Shown here in pieces: positions 1 to 7,749 of a stretch of DNA of 64,000 bases. Origin of the DNA: Rossellomorea sp. SC111 (GTDB lineage Bacteria > Bacillota > Bacilli > Bacillales > Bacillaceae_B). A program made the position numbers and the translations under genes. How positions within the stretch are numbered: the stretch's first letter is position 1; each line of letters opens with the position of its first letter. The stretch lies in NCBI RefSeq assembly GCF_024733565.1, contig NZ_JANIOC010000017.1, forward strand, positions 27,818 through 91,817, in the 5' to 3' direction. Below the pieces are notes generated by a model that was not told the origin of the DNA, did not search any database, and worked only from the letters and a program-made list of their open reading frames with translations.

Positions 1-1
1 C

Positions 2-199
2 GTTGAAATCGAGAAAGTCGAACCATTGGAAGATGGCTCTTACTACGTTTACACAACGGAAGAATACAACATCTATTACAAAGACAACACAGGCAAATAC
101 AAAGCATTTGAAGGCAAGTACAAAATAACCTCTCCAGATGACGACTTAAAGATGTATGATCTGGTCTCCACTGAGGAAGTGGATAGTAGGGATTTGTAA
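2..199 (+). CDS. C-terminal fragment of a protein entering from the left edge
   Basis: An open frame runs in from the window edge for 65 codons to a TAA and is followed by a strong intrinsic terminator. The fragment is rich in Tyr, Lys and Asp (YYVYTTEEYNIYYKD, then KYKITSPDDDLKMYDL), which looks like a small beta-rich extracytoplasmic domain. The style resembles the C-terminal NTF2-like part of TcaA/YvbJ-type zinc-ribbon membrane proteins of Bacillus, but this is an impression from the text only. The N-terminus lies outside the window, so no function is assigned. Confidence 0.6.
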   Translation, partial: VEIEKVEPLEDGSYYVYTTEEYNIYYKDNTGKYKAFEGKYKITSPDDDLKMYDLVSTEEVDSRDL

Positions 200-247
200 A
201 AGGAGTATACGAATTGCAGAGCCATGGCTTCCTTGATAACTAAGCGC

Positions 248-282
248 CCCCCTATTTTCCCTCGCGAAAATAGGGGGTTTTT
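248..282 (+). terminator. Rho-independent terminator
   Basis: An 11-bp stem CCCCCTATTTT / AAAATAGGGGG (248-258 and 267-277) with an 8-nt loop is followed by TTTTT. It ends the partial gene at 2-199. Confidence 0.9.
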
Positions 283-382
283 GATTCGTCCATGGCGCAG
301 ACGGATGGTTACTTAACCTAAAAAGAAGCACGAGAAGCGTCCCTGGGTGGCGAACGTGTGACCGCTCATTGAAAATATAAAT

Positions 383-411
383 AGAGAAGCAAGAGTTACC
401 CTCGCTTCTCT
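383..411 (-). terminator. Hairpin terminator downstream of sipW
   Basis: An inverted repeat AGAGAAGC / GCTTCTCT (383-390 and 404-411) lies directly after the sipW stop on the minus strand. It is followed on that strand by an AT-rich tail (ATTTATATTTT). It is the likely end of the tasA-tapA-sipW transcript. Confidence 0.65.
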
Positions 412-419
412 GGTAATAG

Positions 420-998
420 TTACGATATATTTTTTTCAATGGAGTCTTCTTTTTTTGATGTAAGGTCGATGGTGGAGATCGCTTTCCAAATCGTATAACC
501 TGAATATAAAAGGAGTAAAATCCCCGGGATGATCAACATCAGTGCTCCGTTTTTCGAATTCATAAAATTCATGAGGTAGCCTATATAAGGAATCGTGAAC
601 CCTTTGTATTGTGCCACGACATTTTCAGATAACACAGGTTCAAGGTCTGGAGCGTCATTATTGTCCCCTTTTGTTTTATACATCACATGGTCGCCGCTCT
701 TGGTCACTTCTAAAACCCGGTGAGTGATGAGAATGTTTTCTTTCTCTTTGAACGTTATGACGTCTCCCTTTTCAAAACGGGTCATATCCCCTCCAGGTTT
801 CACCGCAATGATGGATCCTGTTTGAATACCCGGCTCCATCGACCCTGAAAGTACGGTTTTAATCTGATAACCAAAGAATTGAGGTTCTCCACCTGCTGCC
901 TTTGAGGAAACGACGACGAATATCATTATGAATAATACAGCATATAGAACGACCGTGATACTAGTACTTAGAATTTTTTTTGCCAATTTTAGTTTCAC
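420..998 (-). CDS. sipW: ER-type signal peptidase I SipW
   Basis: Membrane serine protease that removes signal peptides from matrix proteins. An N-terminal membrane segment (about residues 8-32) precedes the catalytic Ser motif SGSMEP (about 51-56). The second catalytic residue is His in LITHRV, as in SipW/eukaryote-type enzymes, instead of the Lys of usual bacterial type I peptidases. A second hydrophobic segment is near the C-terminus (GALMLIIPGILLLLYSGYTIW). The start is GTG at 998, preceded by AAGGA with 9-nt spacing; the nearby ATG codons are out of frame and soon blocked. It lies 24 bp after tapA, third in the operon. In B. subtilis SipW processes TasA and TapA; the same partners are present here. 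Confidence 0.95.
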   Translation of the reverse strand: MKLKLAKKILSTSITVVLYAVLFIMIFVVVSSKAAGGEPQFFGYQIKTVLSGSMEPGIQTGSIIAVKPGGDMTRFEKGDVITFKEKENILITHRVLEVTKSGDHVMYKTKGDNNDAPDLEPVLSENVVAQYKGFTIPYIGYLMNFMNSKNGALMLIIPGILLLLYSGYTIWKAISTIDLTSKKEDSIEKNIS

Positions 999-1022
999 TT
1001 TTCATCATCCTTACCTGTCATT

Positions 1023-1889
1023 TTACTCTTGTATACTAGATGTTTCTGATATAGAAGGAGAAGGTACTGGTGGCTCTTCTTCCTTTGGTGGAATCTCACT
1101 TTGCTCACTTGCTGCCTTCCCCTCAACTTGTTCTTCCGTATTTGTTTCTGGCTCGGCAGGTGCTGCAGGCTGTTCAGGTTCTTGTTTCTTATCCTCTTTA
1201 GCTGGAGATTTTTCTTTTATACTCTCTTCCCTTTTTTCAGGAGTAGGCTCTGGGACACTGACTTTCTTATTTTCTTTAACTTTACTGTCTTTTTTCTCAG
1301 GTGTCTCTGGCTTCTTTTCTTCTCCGCCTTTGTCTGGAGCCTCTGGTTTTTCTTGTTCACATTCAATCGTGATGGTTTCACTCCATAATTCATGTCGAAT
1401 GTCTTCCTTATTTCCGTGTCCAGGGCGTTGGAGGGCTTTGAATTTGTAGTTTCCAGGTAGATTGACATTCGCTTTTAAGGTAGCTGTTTCACCTTTATTG
1501 ATGGGCTGAATATCTCCACTGACTATATTGTTTCCGTTCTTAGGATTTCCTTTGGCTGCATAGTACACTGCGAATTCTGTGGTACCTTGCATTGTACTGC
1601 CTGTATTCATGATCCTGGCAGAAAGGTCTATCGGTGAACATGCATTTACTGTTCGCACCTCTTCTTTGTCAGGGAAGTTTAATGAACTTTTATCCCAGAT
1701 ACTCCAGGTTCCAGCGGTAATGACTCCAGTTACTTGATCCTGGTCGTTAAAATAGGCACCGGTGTTGCCGTCTATAAATGAACTTGTAATCGTTGTGGCA
1801 TACCAGATCGCCAATAGTTGACAGAGGAGCTTCCACTTTTTTGTTGGGGTTTTGTGTTTTCTGGTTCTTGGGTATCTTATGGAGATCAC
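1023..1889 (-). CDS. tapA: TapA-like amyloid fibre anchoring/assembly protein
   Basis: Secreted accessory protein that in B. subtilis anchors and nucleates TasA fibres in the biofilm matrix. There is an N-terminal hydrophobic segment (LLCQLLAIWYATTITSSF), then the family-like stretch TGAYFNDQDQVTGVITAGTW and a WDKSSL motif. A conserved-type CSP is near residue 84. The last third (from about 185) is low-complexity Glu/Pro/Lys/Ser with repeated PEKREE- and KEEK-type units, as in the acidic/basic tail of TapA. The start is GTG at 1889; an AAAGGA run abuts it with almost no spacing, so the exact start is uncertain. It lies between tasA and sipW. Confidence 0.85.
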   Translation of the reverse strand: MISIRYPRTRKHKTPTKKWKLLCQLLAIWYATTITSSFIDGNTGAYFNDQDQVTGVITAGTWSIWDKSSLNFPDKEEVRTVNACSPIDLSARIMNTGSTMQGTTEFAVYYAAKGNPKNGNNIVSGDIQPINKGETATLKANVNLPGNYKFKALQRPGHGNKEDIRHELWSETITIECEQEKPEAPDKGGEEKKPETPEKKDSKVKENKKVSVPEPTPEKREESIKEKSPAKEDKKQEPEQPAAPAEPETNTEEQVEGKAASEQSEIPPKEEEPPVPSPSISETSSIQE

Positions 1890-1981
1890 ATCCTTTGGAT
1901 ATGTGATAAATTAATTTCTTGAAGAAGTCAGAAATTAGGTTTTTCTAGCTTCTTCAGAAAATTAAAGTGATATTTAATTGA

Positions 1982-2008
1982 AGAAAGGTGGGTGGGACCC
2001 ACCTTTCT
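1982..2008 (-). terminator. Intercistronic hairpin between tasA and tapA
   Basis: A perfect 12-bp inverted repeat AGAAAGGTGGGT / ACCCACCTTTCT with a GGG loop lies just after the tasA stop. On the minus strand it is followed by TTCAATTAAAT, a weak U-tract. It probably works as a partial terminator or mRNA stabiliser that leaves tasA more abundant than tapA-sipW. A second imperfect hairpin (about 1921-1953) lies before tapA. Confidence 0.75.
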
Positions 2009-2019
2009 CTTTATTTATA

Positions 2020-2610
2020 TTAGCGCGCTTCGCCTGCTCCTTGCATACCATTGAAAGTCCATTCAAGCTCTAGAGAATCCCCTTGGAACTGATTTTGATC
2101 TTCGCCATTATCAACAAACTCATATTGAACATAAAGTTTATCTGATGTACCCGCAGCAAGATTTCCTCCACGCTCTGCAAAGAACTGACTCCAGAAATTC
2201 CCTTCAATCACGTCAGGCGACATATTTTTCAAATCATACAATGTCGTTGACCAAATCGGTACATCTAATTTATCTCCATTTAGTAAGAAGTTAACTCGAA
2301 TATGCTTACCAAAGTCATCTGAATTATTCCCATTACCATGGACAGTATAGTCTGTTGTTAAATCAATAGACGCAATATCTAATGTACCTCCATTAACTAA
2401 ATCAAAAGAACGAAGCATAGTATCACCTGGTTTAATGTTTTCAACCTCAATAATCGTTGACGGGTCTGCACTCAGATCCAAAGTACCAGCAGCAAAAGTA
2501 GCATTTGCTTCTGCACTGTCACTAAAGTAAGCATATGTACCTCCCCCAACCAATGCCAATCCTAGTGCCGCTGATGCTACGCCTAAACCTAATTTTTGCT
2601 TAATACCCAT
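2020..2610 (-). CDS. tasA: TasA/CalY-family secreted amyloid matrix protein
   Basis: Major protein fibre subunit of the biofilm matrix, exported and processed by SipW. The N-terminus MGIKQKLGLGVASAALGLALVGGG is a typical TasA/CalY signal peptide, followed by TYAYFSDSAEANATFAAGTLDLS, the family signature. The mature part is a beta-rich Ig-like domain (IIEVENIKPGDTMLRSFDLVNGG). Length 196 residues is close to CalY of B. cereus and shorter than B. subtilis TasA. The ATG at 2610 was chosen because CGAGGAGGAAT lies 7 nt before it; the in-frame codon 24 bp upstream has no RBS. It is first in the operon, unlike B. subtilis where tasA is last. Confidence 0.93.
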   Translation of the reverse strand: MGIKQKLGLGVASAALGLALVGGGTYAYFSDSAEANATFAAGTLDLSADPSTIIEVENIKPGDTMLRSFDLVNGGTLDIASIDLTTDYTVHGNGNNSDDFGKHIRVNFLLNGDKLDVPIWSTTLYDLKNMSPDVIEGNFWSQFFAERGGNLAAGTSDKLYVQYEFVDNGEDQNQFQGDSLELEWTFNGMQGAGEAR

Positions 2611-2645
2611 TTCGATATTCCTCCTCGTTTTCACGTTTTTTTCTA

Positions 2646-2758
2646 GTTCGTTTAAAAGTTATTTTTTGTTCTTTTTAACGAACCTTACATTTGAAGTATA
2701 AGACAAATGTCATAGATTGAAAAACTTCAAATCCGGTCGTTTATTCGTTAAAACGAAC
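2646..2758. promoter_or_regulatory. Repeated GTTCGTT/AACGAAC sites in the tasA upstream region
   Basis: Three copies of GTTCGTT or its complement are found at 2646-2652, 2677-2683 and 2752-2758. The first two form an imperfect inverted repeat (12 of 13 positions), and the third lies in a palindrome TTCGTTAAAACGAA (2744-2757). They sit between tasA and the divergent regulator gene and look like operators. The length and spacing recall SinR-type heptamer sites, but the base sequence differs (GTTCGTT, not GTTCTYT). The binding protein is not known. Confidence 0.5.
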
Positions 2759-2810
2759 AAGAAACGGTGTTATTCTCTATTTATCTCCTTAAATCTAATT
2801 AATTCATTTA

Positions 2811-2893
2811 TTTTCAAGAACATTATATCCACTATAATGAACAACGGGTTGTGAGCTAAAGTCCGAGATTGGCGGAACAAGTCCCACAACCCG
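2811..2893 (+). promoter_or_regulatory. Promoter and structured leader before the regulator gene
   Basis: A TATAAT box (2833-2838) is preceded by TTTTCA (2811-2816) with 16-bp spacing. Right after the expected start site a 9-bp inverted repeat CGGGTTGTG / CACAACCCG (2845-2853 and 2885-2893) encloses about 31 nt, then CCCATTTTTG follows. It could be an attenuator or small-RNA terminator ahead of the gene at 2945. No known riboswitch class was recognised. Confidence 0.5.
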
Positions 2894-2944
2894 CCCATTT
2901 TTGTTAAAATACTAAGTAAAGATTTGTTCAGTGAAGGTGATTAA

Positions 2945-3829
2945 ATGGATTACTCCGTTATAGGAAAGAAGATACGAGAAATGAGAAAAGTGGTGGGGTT
3001 AACTCAAGGGGATTTGGCTGAAGGGGTGTGCACGCAGGCACTCATCAGCCGGATTGAAAAGGGAGATATTTATCCGAGTGCGACGACGCTTTATCAGATT
3101 TCGTTAAAGCTTGGTGTGGACGTGAATTACTTTTTTGAAATTGGAACCACTCCCCGCCTCGATTATATCCAAGAGGTGGAAAAACAACTGAGAATTTTTA
3201 GAATGAATGGCCAATATGCGGAGATGATGGAAATGGTCCGGACAGAAGAAAAAAATCCATTTTTCTTTAGAGATAATGAAAAGCTTCAGCTTCTGTATTG
3301 GCACAAAGCGATCTATCTGTTTGAAATCACAAAAGAGAAAGAGACTGCTTTCTCTTTATTGCTTCAGGCGTACAAGCTGACCTCCCAACAGAAAAAGGCC
3401 TCTACTGAAAGAGAGATGGAGATCCTCATAACCTTCGGTACATGGGAATCATTGTTAGATAACCATGAAAAGGCTCTCCACCATTATAAAGAGGTGGAAG
3501 AACTTATGAATCATACCAAGCAACTGTTTGATAAATCCATTAAAACACGATTATTATTTAACACCGCCAGGGTTCTCACACGCATTGGACTTTATGAAGA
3601 ATCCACGGAATATTGTCTTAAAGCCATTAAATGGTGTCTTGAAGAAGAACATCTATGGGGGCTTGGAGAGTTGCATTATCAAATCGGCTATAATTTTGAG
3701 CTAGTGGGGGAATATAATAAGGCTTTACCATATATAGATAAATCACTTCATATGTTTGAACTGCGAAAGGATCAACGGTTTCTTACTTTTCTAAAAAAGA
3801 GAAAACAAGAAATAATGGGCAGGTTGTGA
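2945..3829 (+). CDS. RNPP-type helix-turn-helix/TPR transcriptional regulator
   Basis: DNA-binding regulator of 294 residues. Residues 1-65 are an XRE-type helix-turn-helix (IGKKIREMRKVVGLTQGDLAEGV, then ALISRIEKGDIYPSATTL). The rest is all-helical with TPR-like repeats (ALHHYKEVEELMNH, ESTEYCLKAIKWCLEE, GYNFELVGEYNKALPYIDKSL). Length and architecture match PlcR-family regulators, which sense imported small peptides. RBS GAAGGTGAT precedes the ATG. It diverges from tasA across a region with repeated palindromic sites, so control of the matrix operon or of itself is a fair inference. A short hydrophobic ORF just downstream may be a decayed signal peptide gene. Confidence 0.85.
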   Translation: MDYSVIGKKIREMRKVVGLTQGDLAEGVCTQALISRIEKGDIYPSATTLYQISLKLGVDVNYFFEIGTTPRLDYIQEVEKQLRIFRMNGQYAEMMEMVRTEEKNPFFFRDNEKLQLLYWHKAIYLFEITKEKETAFSLLLQAYKLTSQQKKASTEREMEILITFGTWESLLDNHEKALHHYKEVEELMNHTKQLFDKSIKTRLLFNTARVLTRIGLYEESTEYCLKAIKWCLEEEHLWGLGELHYQIGYNFELVGEYNKALPYIDKSLHMFELRKDQRFLTFLKKRKQEIMGRL

Positions 3830-3876
3830 ACCCATTTCGGTGGGAAACAGAAACAGGTAGATTAGTGTTGGGAGTA

Positions 3877-3981
3877 TTGATCAAACGATTGTTTAAAATT
3901 GCTCTTCTAGCAAAGGTTATTGTTGTTTCTACAAGTATTATGATTTTCCATGCCCTGTTAACCGTGTGTATTACAGGTTGA
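3877..3981 (+). CDS. Possible truncated signal-peptide-like small ORF
   Basis: A 34-codon TTG-initiated frame starts 47 bp after the HTH/TPR regulator. It encodes a basic N-terminus (IKRLFKIALLAK) and a hydrophobic core (VIVVSTSIMIFHALLTV). This is the position and shape expected of a PapR-like pre-peptide gene, but the stop falls inside the palindromic repeat that begins at 3976, so the mature peptide part would be lost. GGGAG lies only a few bases before the TTG, a poor spacing. This is low-confidence and may be chance. Confidence 0.25.
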   Translation: MIKRLFKIALLAKVIVVSTSIMIFHALLTVCITG

Positions 3982-4029
3982 GGGGAACTGCTTCGCTTTC
4001 CGCGGAAGTCTACGCAGTTCTCCTCAACC
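3976..4029. repeat. Large palindromic intergenic repeat
   Basis: Two 16-nt arms match at 15 positions (3976-3991 and 4014-4029) around a core with CTTCGCTTTCCGCGGAAG. CTTCGCTTTCCGCGG-type palindromes are, from general knowledge, common intergenic repeats in Bacillus genomes. It may be mobile or act as a terminator. Confidence 0.65.
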
Positions 4030-4810
4030 CTCTAAATAAGTTTGTCGTGACAGAGCTAAATAGTGATTAATAACAGTTGAGATTATAATATTTTAGGAGC
4101 CATGGTACCTGTCCGCGACCCCTGAAAAAGTTCTGCATTTTAAAAATATGATTGAAAAACCATTCTCCAGATTCTCTTCTAAACAACGATAGACTGGTAG
4201 ATAGACATTTTGACCCCCTAAAAGAAATTTCGGAAGAAGAGGGACGGTCCTTCTGCCCCCTTTTGTCCCTTTCTCAAAACAGTCACTTTGACAACGGAAG
4301 CATGGGGTTGGTTCAACTGCTTCCTCCCTTAAACGTACTCCTCCTGTTCTTCATTAGCCTCAAACTTTAAACACCAAATTATTTCGCTGAACAGTTATTT
4401 TCACTTTCCATTTAATATAACTTTACTCTTCTTATGACCCTTTCTTCATGAAGTATCACCATGGTCTTAAAAATTACAAACCATTCACTTGATTAATATC
4501 CAATATGGTAAAATAATCTAAAAGGTGCTGTTAGGCTGAAATATATCAAGTCATTTCAGGTCAATCAAATGCCCAGATCTCCCCGGAACGAAAGTCTGAT
4601 GAAATTCCTCCAAACCCGCGTACGTAATAGATAGTAAGGTACTAAATAAAAGTTCCTTACCAAGCTTTAAAATTTTGTATAGCTCAATGTCTTAATCCAA
4701 AGAGCGTCAATGCAAAGTAACCGATAATATGCCCTGCTTTGCGGAAGAGAAACTCGATAAACTCCATAGGGGCTGGTGGTTGAAAACGGATTGGTGATCG
4801 TACTGTATTT
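4030..4810. other. Decayed intergenic stretch with no convincing gene
   Basis: Frames here are short, have no RBS and show no recognisable family. Two short GC-rich dispersed motifs are present (ACCTGTCCGCGACCCC near 4107 and GAGGGACGGTCC near 4240), of the same kind as others in the window. Given the broken LytR-family gene that follows, this is probably degenerated former coding DNA. Confidence 0.5.
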
Positions 4811-5138
4811 GAACGTCAGGTACCGATAATGGGGACTTTGGACGAAATGAACGTCAGCGCCAGATCAACACGGCGATCATTGATAAAGCATCCAATGTAT
4901 CAGCTGTAACAAAGTTTGATGATATTTTGGACGTGCTTGGCAGTAATGTGAAAACCGATATGACGTTCGATGATATGATGAATACAGAAGAATTATCGCA
5001 ATGCCCGGAATAAGATTGGGCAATATGAAATCAAAGGGCAGGGTGGATTAATCAAGGGGGACTTATTGTTTGACGGTTCCTGAAAATGAGCAGGATAAGG
5101 TTACTGAAATGTTGAAAGAGAACTTGGCTGCCAGCTAA
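4811..5138 (+). pseudogene. Remnant of a LytR-CpsA-Psr family gene (C-terminal part)
   Basis: Translation from 4825 gives DNGDFGRNERQRQINTAI, then FDDILDVLGSNVKTDMTFDDMM, closely parallel to GDFGRQLRQREIIQAVI and FDDIFDALGNNVKTNLKFEEMV in the intact protein at 62604-63542. The frame meets TAA at 5011, similarity continues in other frames (IGQYEIKGQGGLIKGDLLFDGS, then VPENEQDKVTEMLKENLAAS) and ends with TAA at 5136-5138. At least two frameshifts and loss of the N-terminal two thirds make it non-functional. The family transfers teichoic acids or other glycopolymers to peptidoglycan. Confidence 0.85.
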
Positions 5139-5176
5139 AAAAGGTTCTGGGAGAAACGCTCTCCCAAAACCTTTTT
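5137..5176. terminator. Bidirectional terminator
   Basis: A stem AAAGGTTcTGGGAGA / TCTCCCAaaACCTTT lies between the LytR-family remnant and the convergent minus-strand gene, with T-runs on both sides (CTTTTTATTT on plus, CTTTTTTAG on minus). Confidence 0.85.
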
Positions 5177-5178
5177 AT

Positions 5179-7539
5179 TTACTGCTGTTTTTCATAATAG
5201 TAATTCAACCACTTTTCCACCTTATCCAGCTTCTCTACTACTCTTCCTTTCACTACCTCATTCAATGTTTCCATAGAGTTCACCAGCTCTATTGTCTTCT
5301 TAAGCTCTTTCTCTACCTTGTCCTTCTTAAGAGACTGCTCCGGCCGCTCCATCATCTTCTCCCATTTACGAAGATTATTCTCAAGCTCTTTACCTTCTTC
5401 TTTGTTAACAGCTCCCTTAGGAATATAAATGGACGCCGTCTGTTCCTTCAACTTCTTGACTGTGGCCTGAACTGCTGCTTTCGGATCTTCCCCGGGATTC
5501 ACAGCCGCATTTCTCCACGGCCCTTTCCCCAATGCGTCAACAGACGGGGCACTGGCCTGACCAAAGGCGAACATGTTCACACCTGAGGTTCCATGACCCG
5601 CTGCCAACACATCATTGACGGCCGCTTTTTCACCCAGGTGATGATAGAACGAGTAGATACCCGTGTAGTACATCATCGAAGGCGGGGTCAGCTTTTTACT
5701 GGCGATGACCGTGGATTGGATGCTGTTGAAATCATGTCCATACGCCTGCGGGATGACACCATCGATGTCCTCTACCCAGTCGCTGATCAGGACAGCCTCT
5801 GCCCCCGGTTCAGGAGTGGCCGTGACCATAAAGGCAGGGTTGATGTCTTTACTCTGTACATGAAGCTGGTCGACAAACGTGTTTTCCTGTTCACGCAGCC
5901 AATTCTCCCACTCTTCCCATAACTCGTCGGACTCCTCTAAATCCATTGGATCGACTCCAAATTCCGTTTCGAAACGTTCACGATTCGAGGCACTGAAACC
6001 ATAACTCTTATCAAACGGATGGTGCGGGTAGCGCATATAGTCGATATTTACACCTGTGATCTTATAGTCCTCTTGCTGTTCTTTATAGATATCCAGCATA
6101 AAGTCCTGGACGTCAGGGTTTGCAATGTCCAGCCAATAATAGTTGCTGCTGGAATCACTTCCCGGTGTGCCCGGCTCATCATTTCGCTGTACCGCGCTCC
6201 ATTCAGGATACTTCTTGAACTGTGACGGCAGACCAAGGCTGCTGTGGCCGATCATGAAGCCATCCGTCCACGATTGAATCGTGATCCCCCGCTTCTTCCC
6301 TTCTTCGATAAAGGCTTTCAGGATATCCGAACCGTATTTCCCATAGTCCTGATTGGCGAAGTTCGGGTGCTGCTTTGGCAGACCGTAGGCTTCCATCGTG
6401 TCACTTGGGAAGATGGTATATCCCCAGAAAGTCGTTTCAAGATAAAGAGAATTGAAGCCTGCCTCTTCCATCCGGTCCAGAGTCGTGATGACATCATCCA
6501 GATCCTTCTCTTCCGGTCGATACCAGATGGCCCGCTGCTCCCCTACTTCAGAAGGAAGGGAATAATAGTACGCGGCGTAGGCGGCCTGAGTCGCTTCTTC
6601 CGTATATTCCAATGCCTTTTGAGGATCTTCACTCTGGATGTCTCCTGCTTTTTCCAAAAGCTTTTCAGCTTCCTTTACAGAAGCTTGTGCTTTCTTGAAC
6701 TCTGCATCAATATACTTTTCTTCAGCATGACTGATGCTTTGCTTCGCTTCCTGCAAGGTTTGTTCACTTTTAAAAATATAGGTGGACGCGTCGCGGATCA
6801 ATTCGATTTTGCCGTCCGCATCATATTCCACTTTCATCCCAATCTCTGCTTTTTTCAGATATTCCGCTTCGGTTCCGTGTCCGCTTACGACAAATCCGTT
6901 GGACGGGATGCTACTATCCCCTCCGCCGATTTTCGTGACGACTCCATCAGTCACGGTGATTTCATAACCATATGGATTTGTTCCGGTGCTTGAACCAAAG
7001 GCAGGAGTATACAGCAAGAGTTGGTTGGCTCCACGATTTCCCGGAAACGGGGCTCCCTCAGGATTTGATTCATCGGTTGGGTCAATATCATCTAATGTAT
7101 TGGCATAGGTCCTTTCAACCGGTTCATTGATCGAAACACTCTCTCCCTTTTCCAGACTCTTCAGGAAACGCATGATCTCATCCGTCGTTTGCGGTCCCGT
7201 TGACAGGACGACACCATCCTCAGGAATGGCACTGTCCCCCTGCCCGGAAGACACAACATGATAGCTGTTCCCCTCATCCTTCTTGAGAATCACTTCATAC
7301 GAGGACCCGTTTGTTTCGGTAAAATAACTGAACGTCGGATCAAACACGACAAGCTTATTCGTATTGTTGCGATCATTTTCTGCATTGACGATGATGCTGA
7401 TTCCGTCCTCATCCACAACCTTCGTCGCTTCCCCTTCGTCCGCTTCCACTGTGAGTGCCGGGGCCTGAAGAGCCGGCACTGTCAGTGCGAGGGCCATTGC
7501 TGACAGTGTCATTTTCTTTCCGATTAACCACTTTTTCAT
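5179..7539 (-). CDS. Secreted GHL10-type glycosyl hydrolase-like protein (DUF187/YngK-like)
   Basis: Extracellular protein of 786 residues. A signal peptide (MKKWLIGKKMTLSAMALALT, probable cleavage after about residue 33) precedes two related beta-rich units (about 45-130 and 175-255) that share a GDSxIPxxGxVxS core. A helical linker follows (about 270-340), then a TIM-barrel GHL10 domain starting at YRPEEKDLDDVITTLDRMEEAGFN, with ITGVNIDYMRYPHHP and VTATPEPGAE as recognisable core strands. The C-terminus is charged and helical. The ATG at 7539 has GGAGGT 6 nt upstream; the longer frame adds 14 residues without an RBS. It follows the glycan operon and probably acts on the same type of polysaccharide; the substrate is unknown. 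Confidence 0.85.
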   Translation of the reverse strand: MKKWLIGKKMTLSAMALALTVPALQAPALTVEADEGEATKVVDEDGISIIVNAENDRNNTNKLVVFDPTFSYFTETNGSSYEVILKKDEGNSYHVVSSGQGDSAIPEDGVVLSTGPQTTDEIMRFLKSLEKGESVSINEPVERTYANTLDDIDPTDESNPEGAPFPGNRGANQLLLYTPAFGSSTGTNPYGYEITVTDGVVTKIGGGDSSIPSNGFVVSGHGTEAEYLKKAEIGMKVEYDADGKIELIRDASTYIFKSEQTLQEAKQSISHAEEKYIDAEFKKAQASVKEAEKLLEKAGDIQSEDPQKALEYTEEATQAAYAAYYYSLPSEVGEQRAIWYRPEEKDLDDVITTLDRMEEAGFNSLYLETTFWGYTIFPSDTMEAYGLPKQHPNFANQDYGKYGSDILKAFIEEGKKRGITIQSWTDGFMIGHSSLGLPSQFKKYPEWSAVQRNDEPGTPGSDSSSNYYWLDIANPDVQDFMLDIYKEQQEDYKITGVNIDYMRYPHHPFDKSYGFSASNRERFETEFGVDPMDLEESDELWEEWENWLREQENTFVDQLHVQSKDINPAFMVTATPEPGAEAVLISDWVEDIDGVIPQAYGHDFNSIQSTVIASKKLTPPSMMYYTGIYSFYHHLGEKAAVNDVLAAGHGTSGVNMFAFGQASAPSVDALGKGPWRNAAVNPGEDPKAAVQATVKKLKEQTASIYIPKGAVNKEEGKELENNLRKWEKMMERPEQSLKKDKVEKELKKTIELVNSMETLNEVVKGRVVEKLDKVEKWLNYYYEKQQ

Positions 7540-7720
7540 AGAGTACCTCCATATAATCGTTTTATATGTATGCGCTATCATGATGTGGCCATTTTATTCT
7601 ATCATAATTTTCTGAATAAAAGGAATATTTCTTCAGAATAGATAGTTAAGATGGATATATTCTTCACTTTCAGACAAATCAAAGGTCGATTTCTAGACCT
7701 TTTGACTTATAAAACATTCG

Positions 7721-7749
7721 GAAAGATCCCCTCTAAAAAGGGAACTTTC
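7721..7749 (-). terminator. Weak hairpin at the end of the glycan operon
   Basis: GAAAG-at-CCCC and AGGG-aa-CTTTC form an interrupted stem just after the stop at 7750 on the minus strand. A second hairpin AAAGGTC / GACCTTT (7681-7702) follows. U-tracts are poor, so termination before the gene at 7539 is uncertain. Confidence 0.4.

Noticed and set aside
928..1449. Plus-strand open frames of 173 and 95 codons across tapA
   Set aside because: They are antisense to the low-complexity Glu/Pro/Lys tail of tapA, which gives long Ser/Phe-rich open frames on the other strand; no RBS.
2845..2893. Known riboswitch (preQ1, fluoride, ZTP, c-di-GMP)
   Set aside because: The hairpin lacks the conserved core bases of these classes as far as I can judge; kept only as an unassigned structure.
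4152..4370. 72-codon frame in the decayed region
   Set aside because: No RBS, no family, and it crosses a dispersed repeat motif (GAGGGACGGTCC).
6244..6993. 249-codon plus-strand frame
   Set aside because: Antisense to the GHL10-type gene, which has signal peptide, RBS and family motifs.
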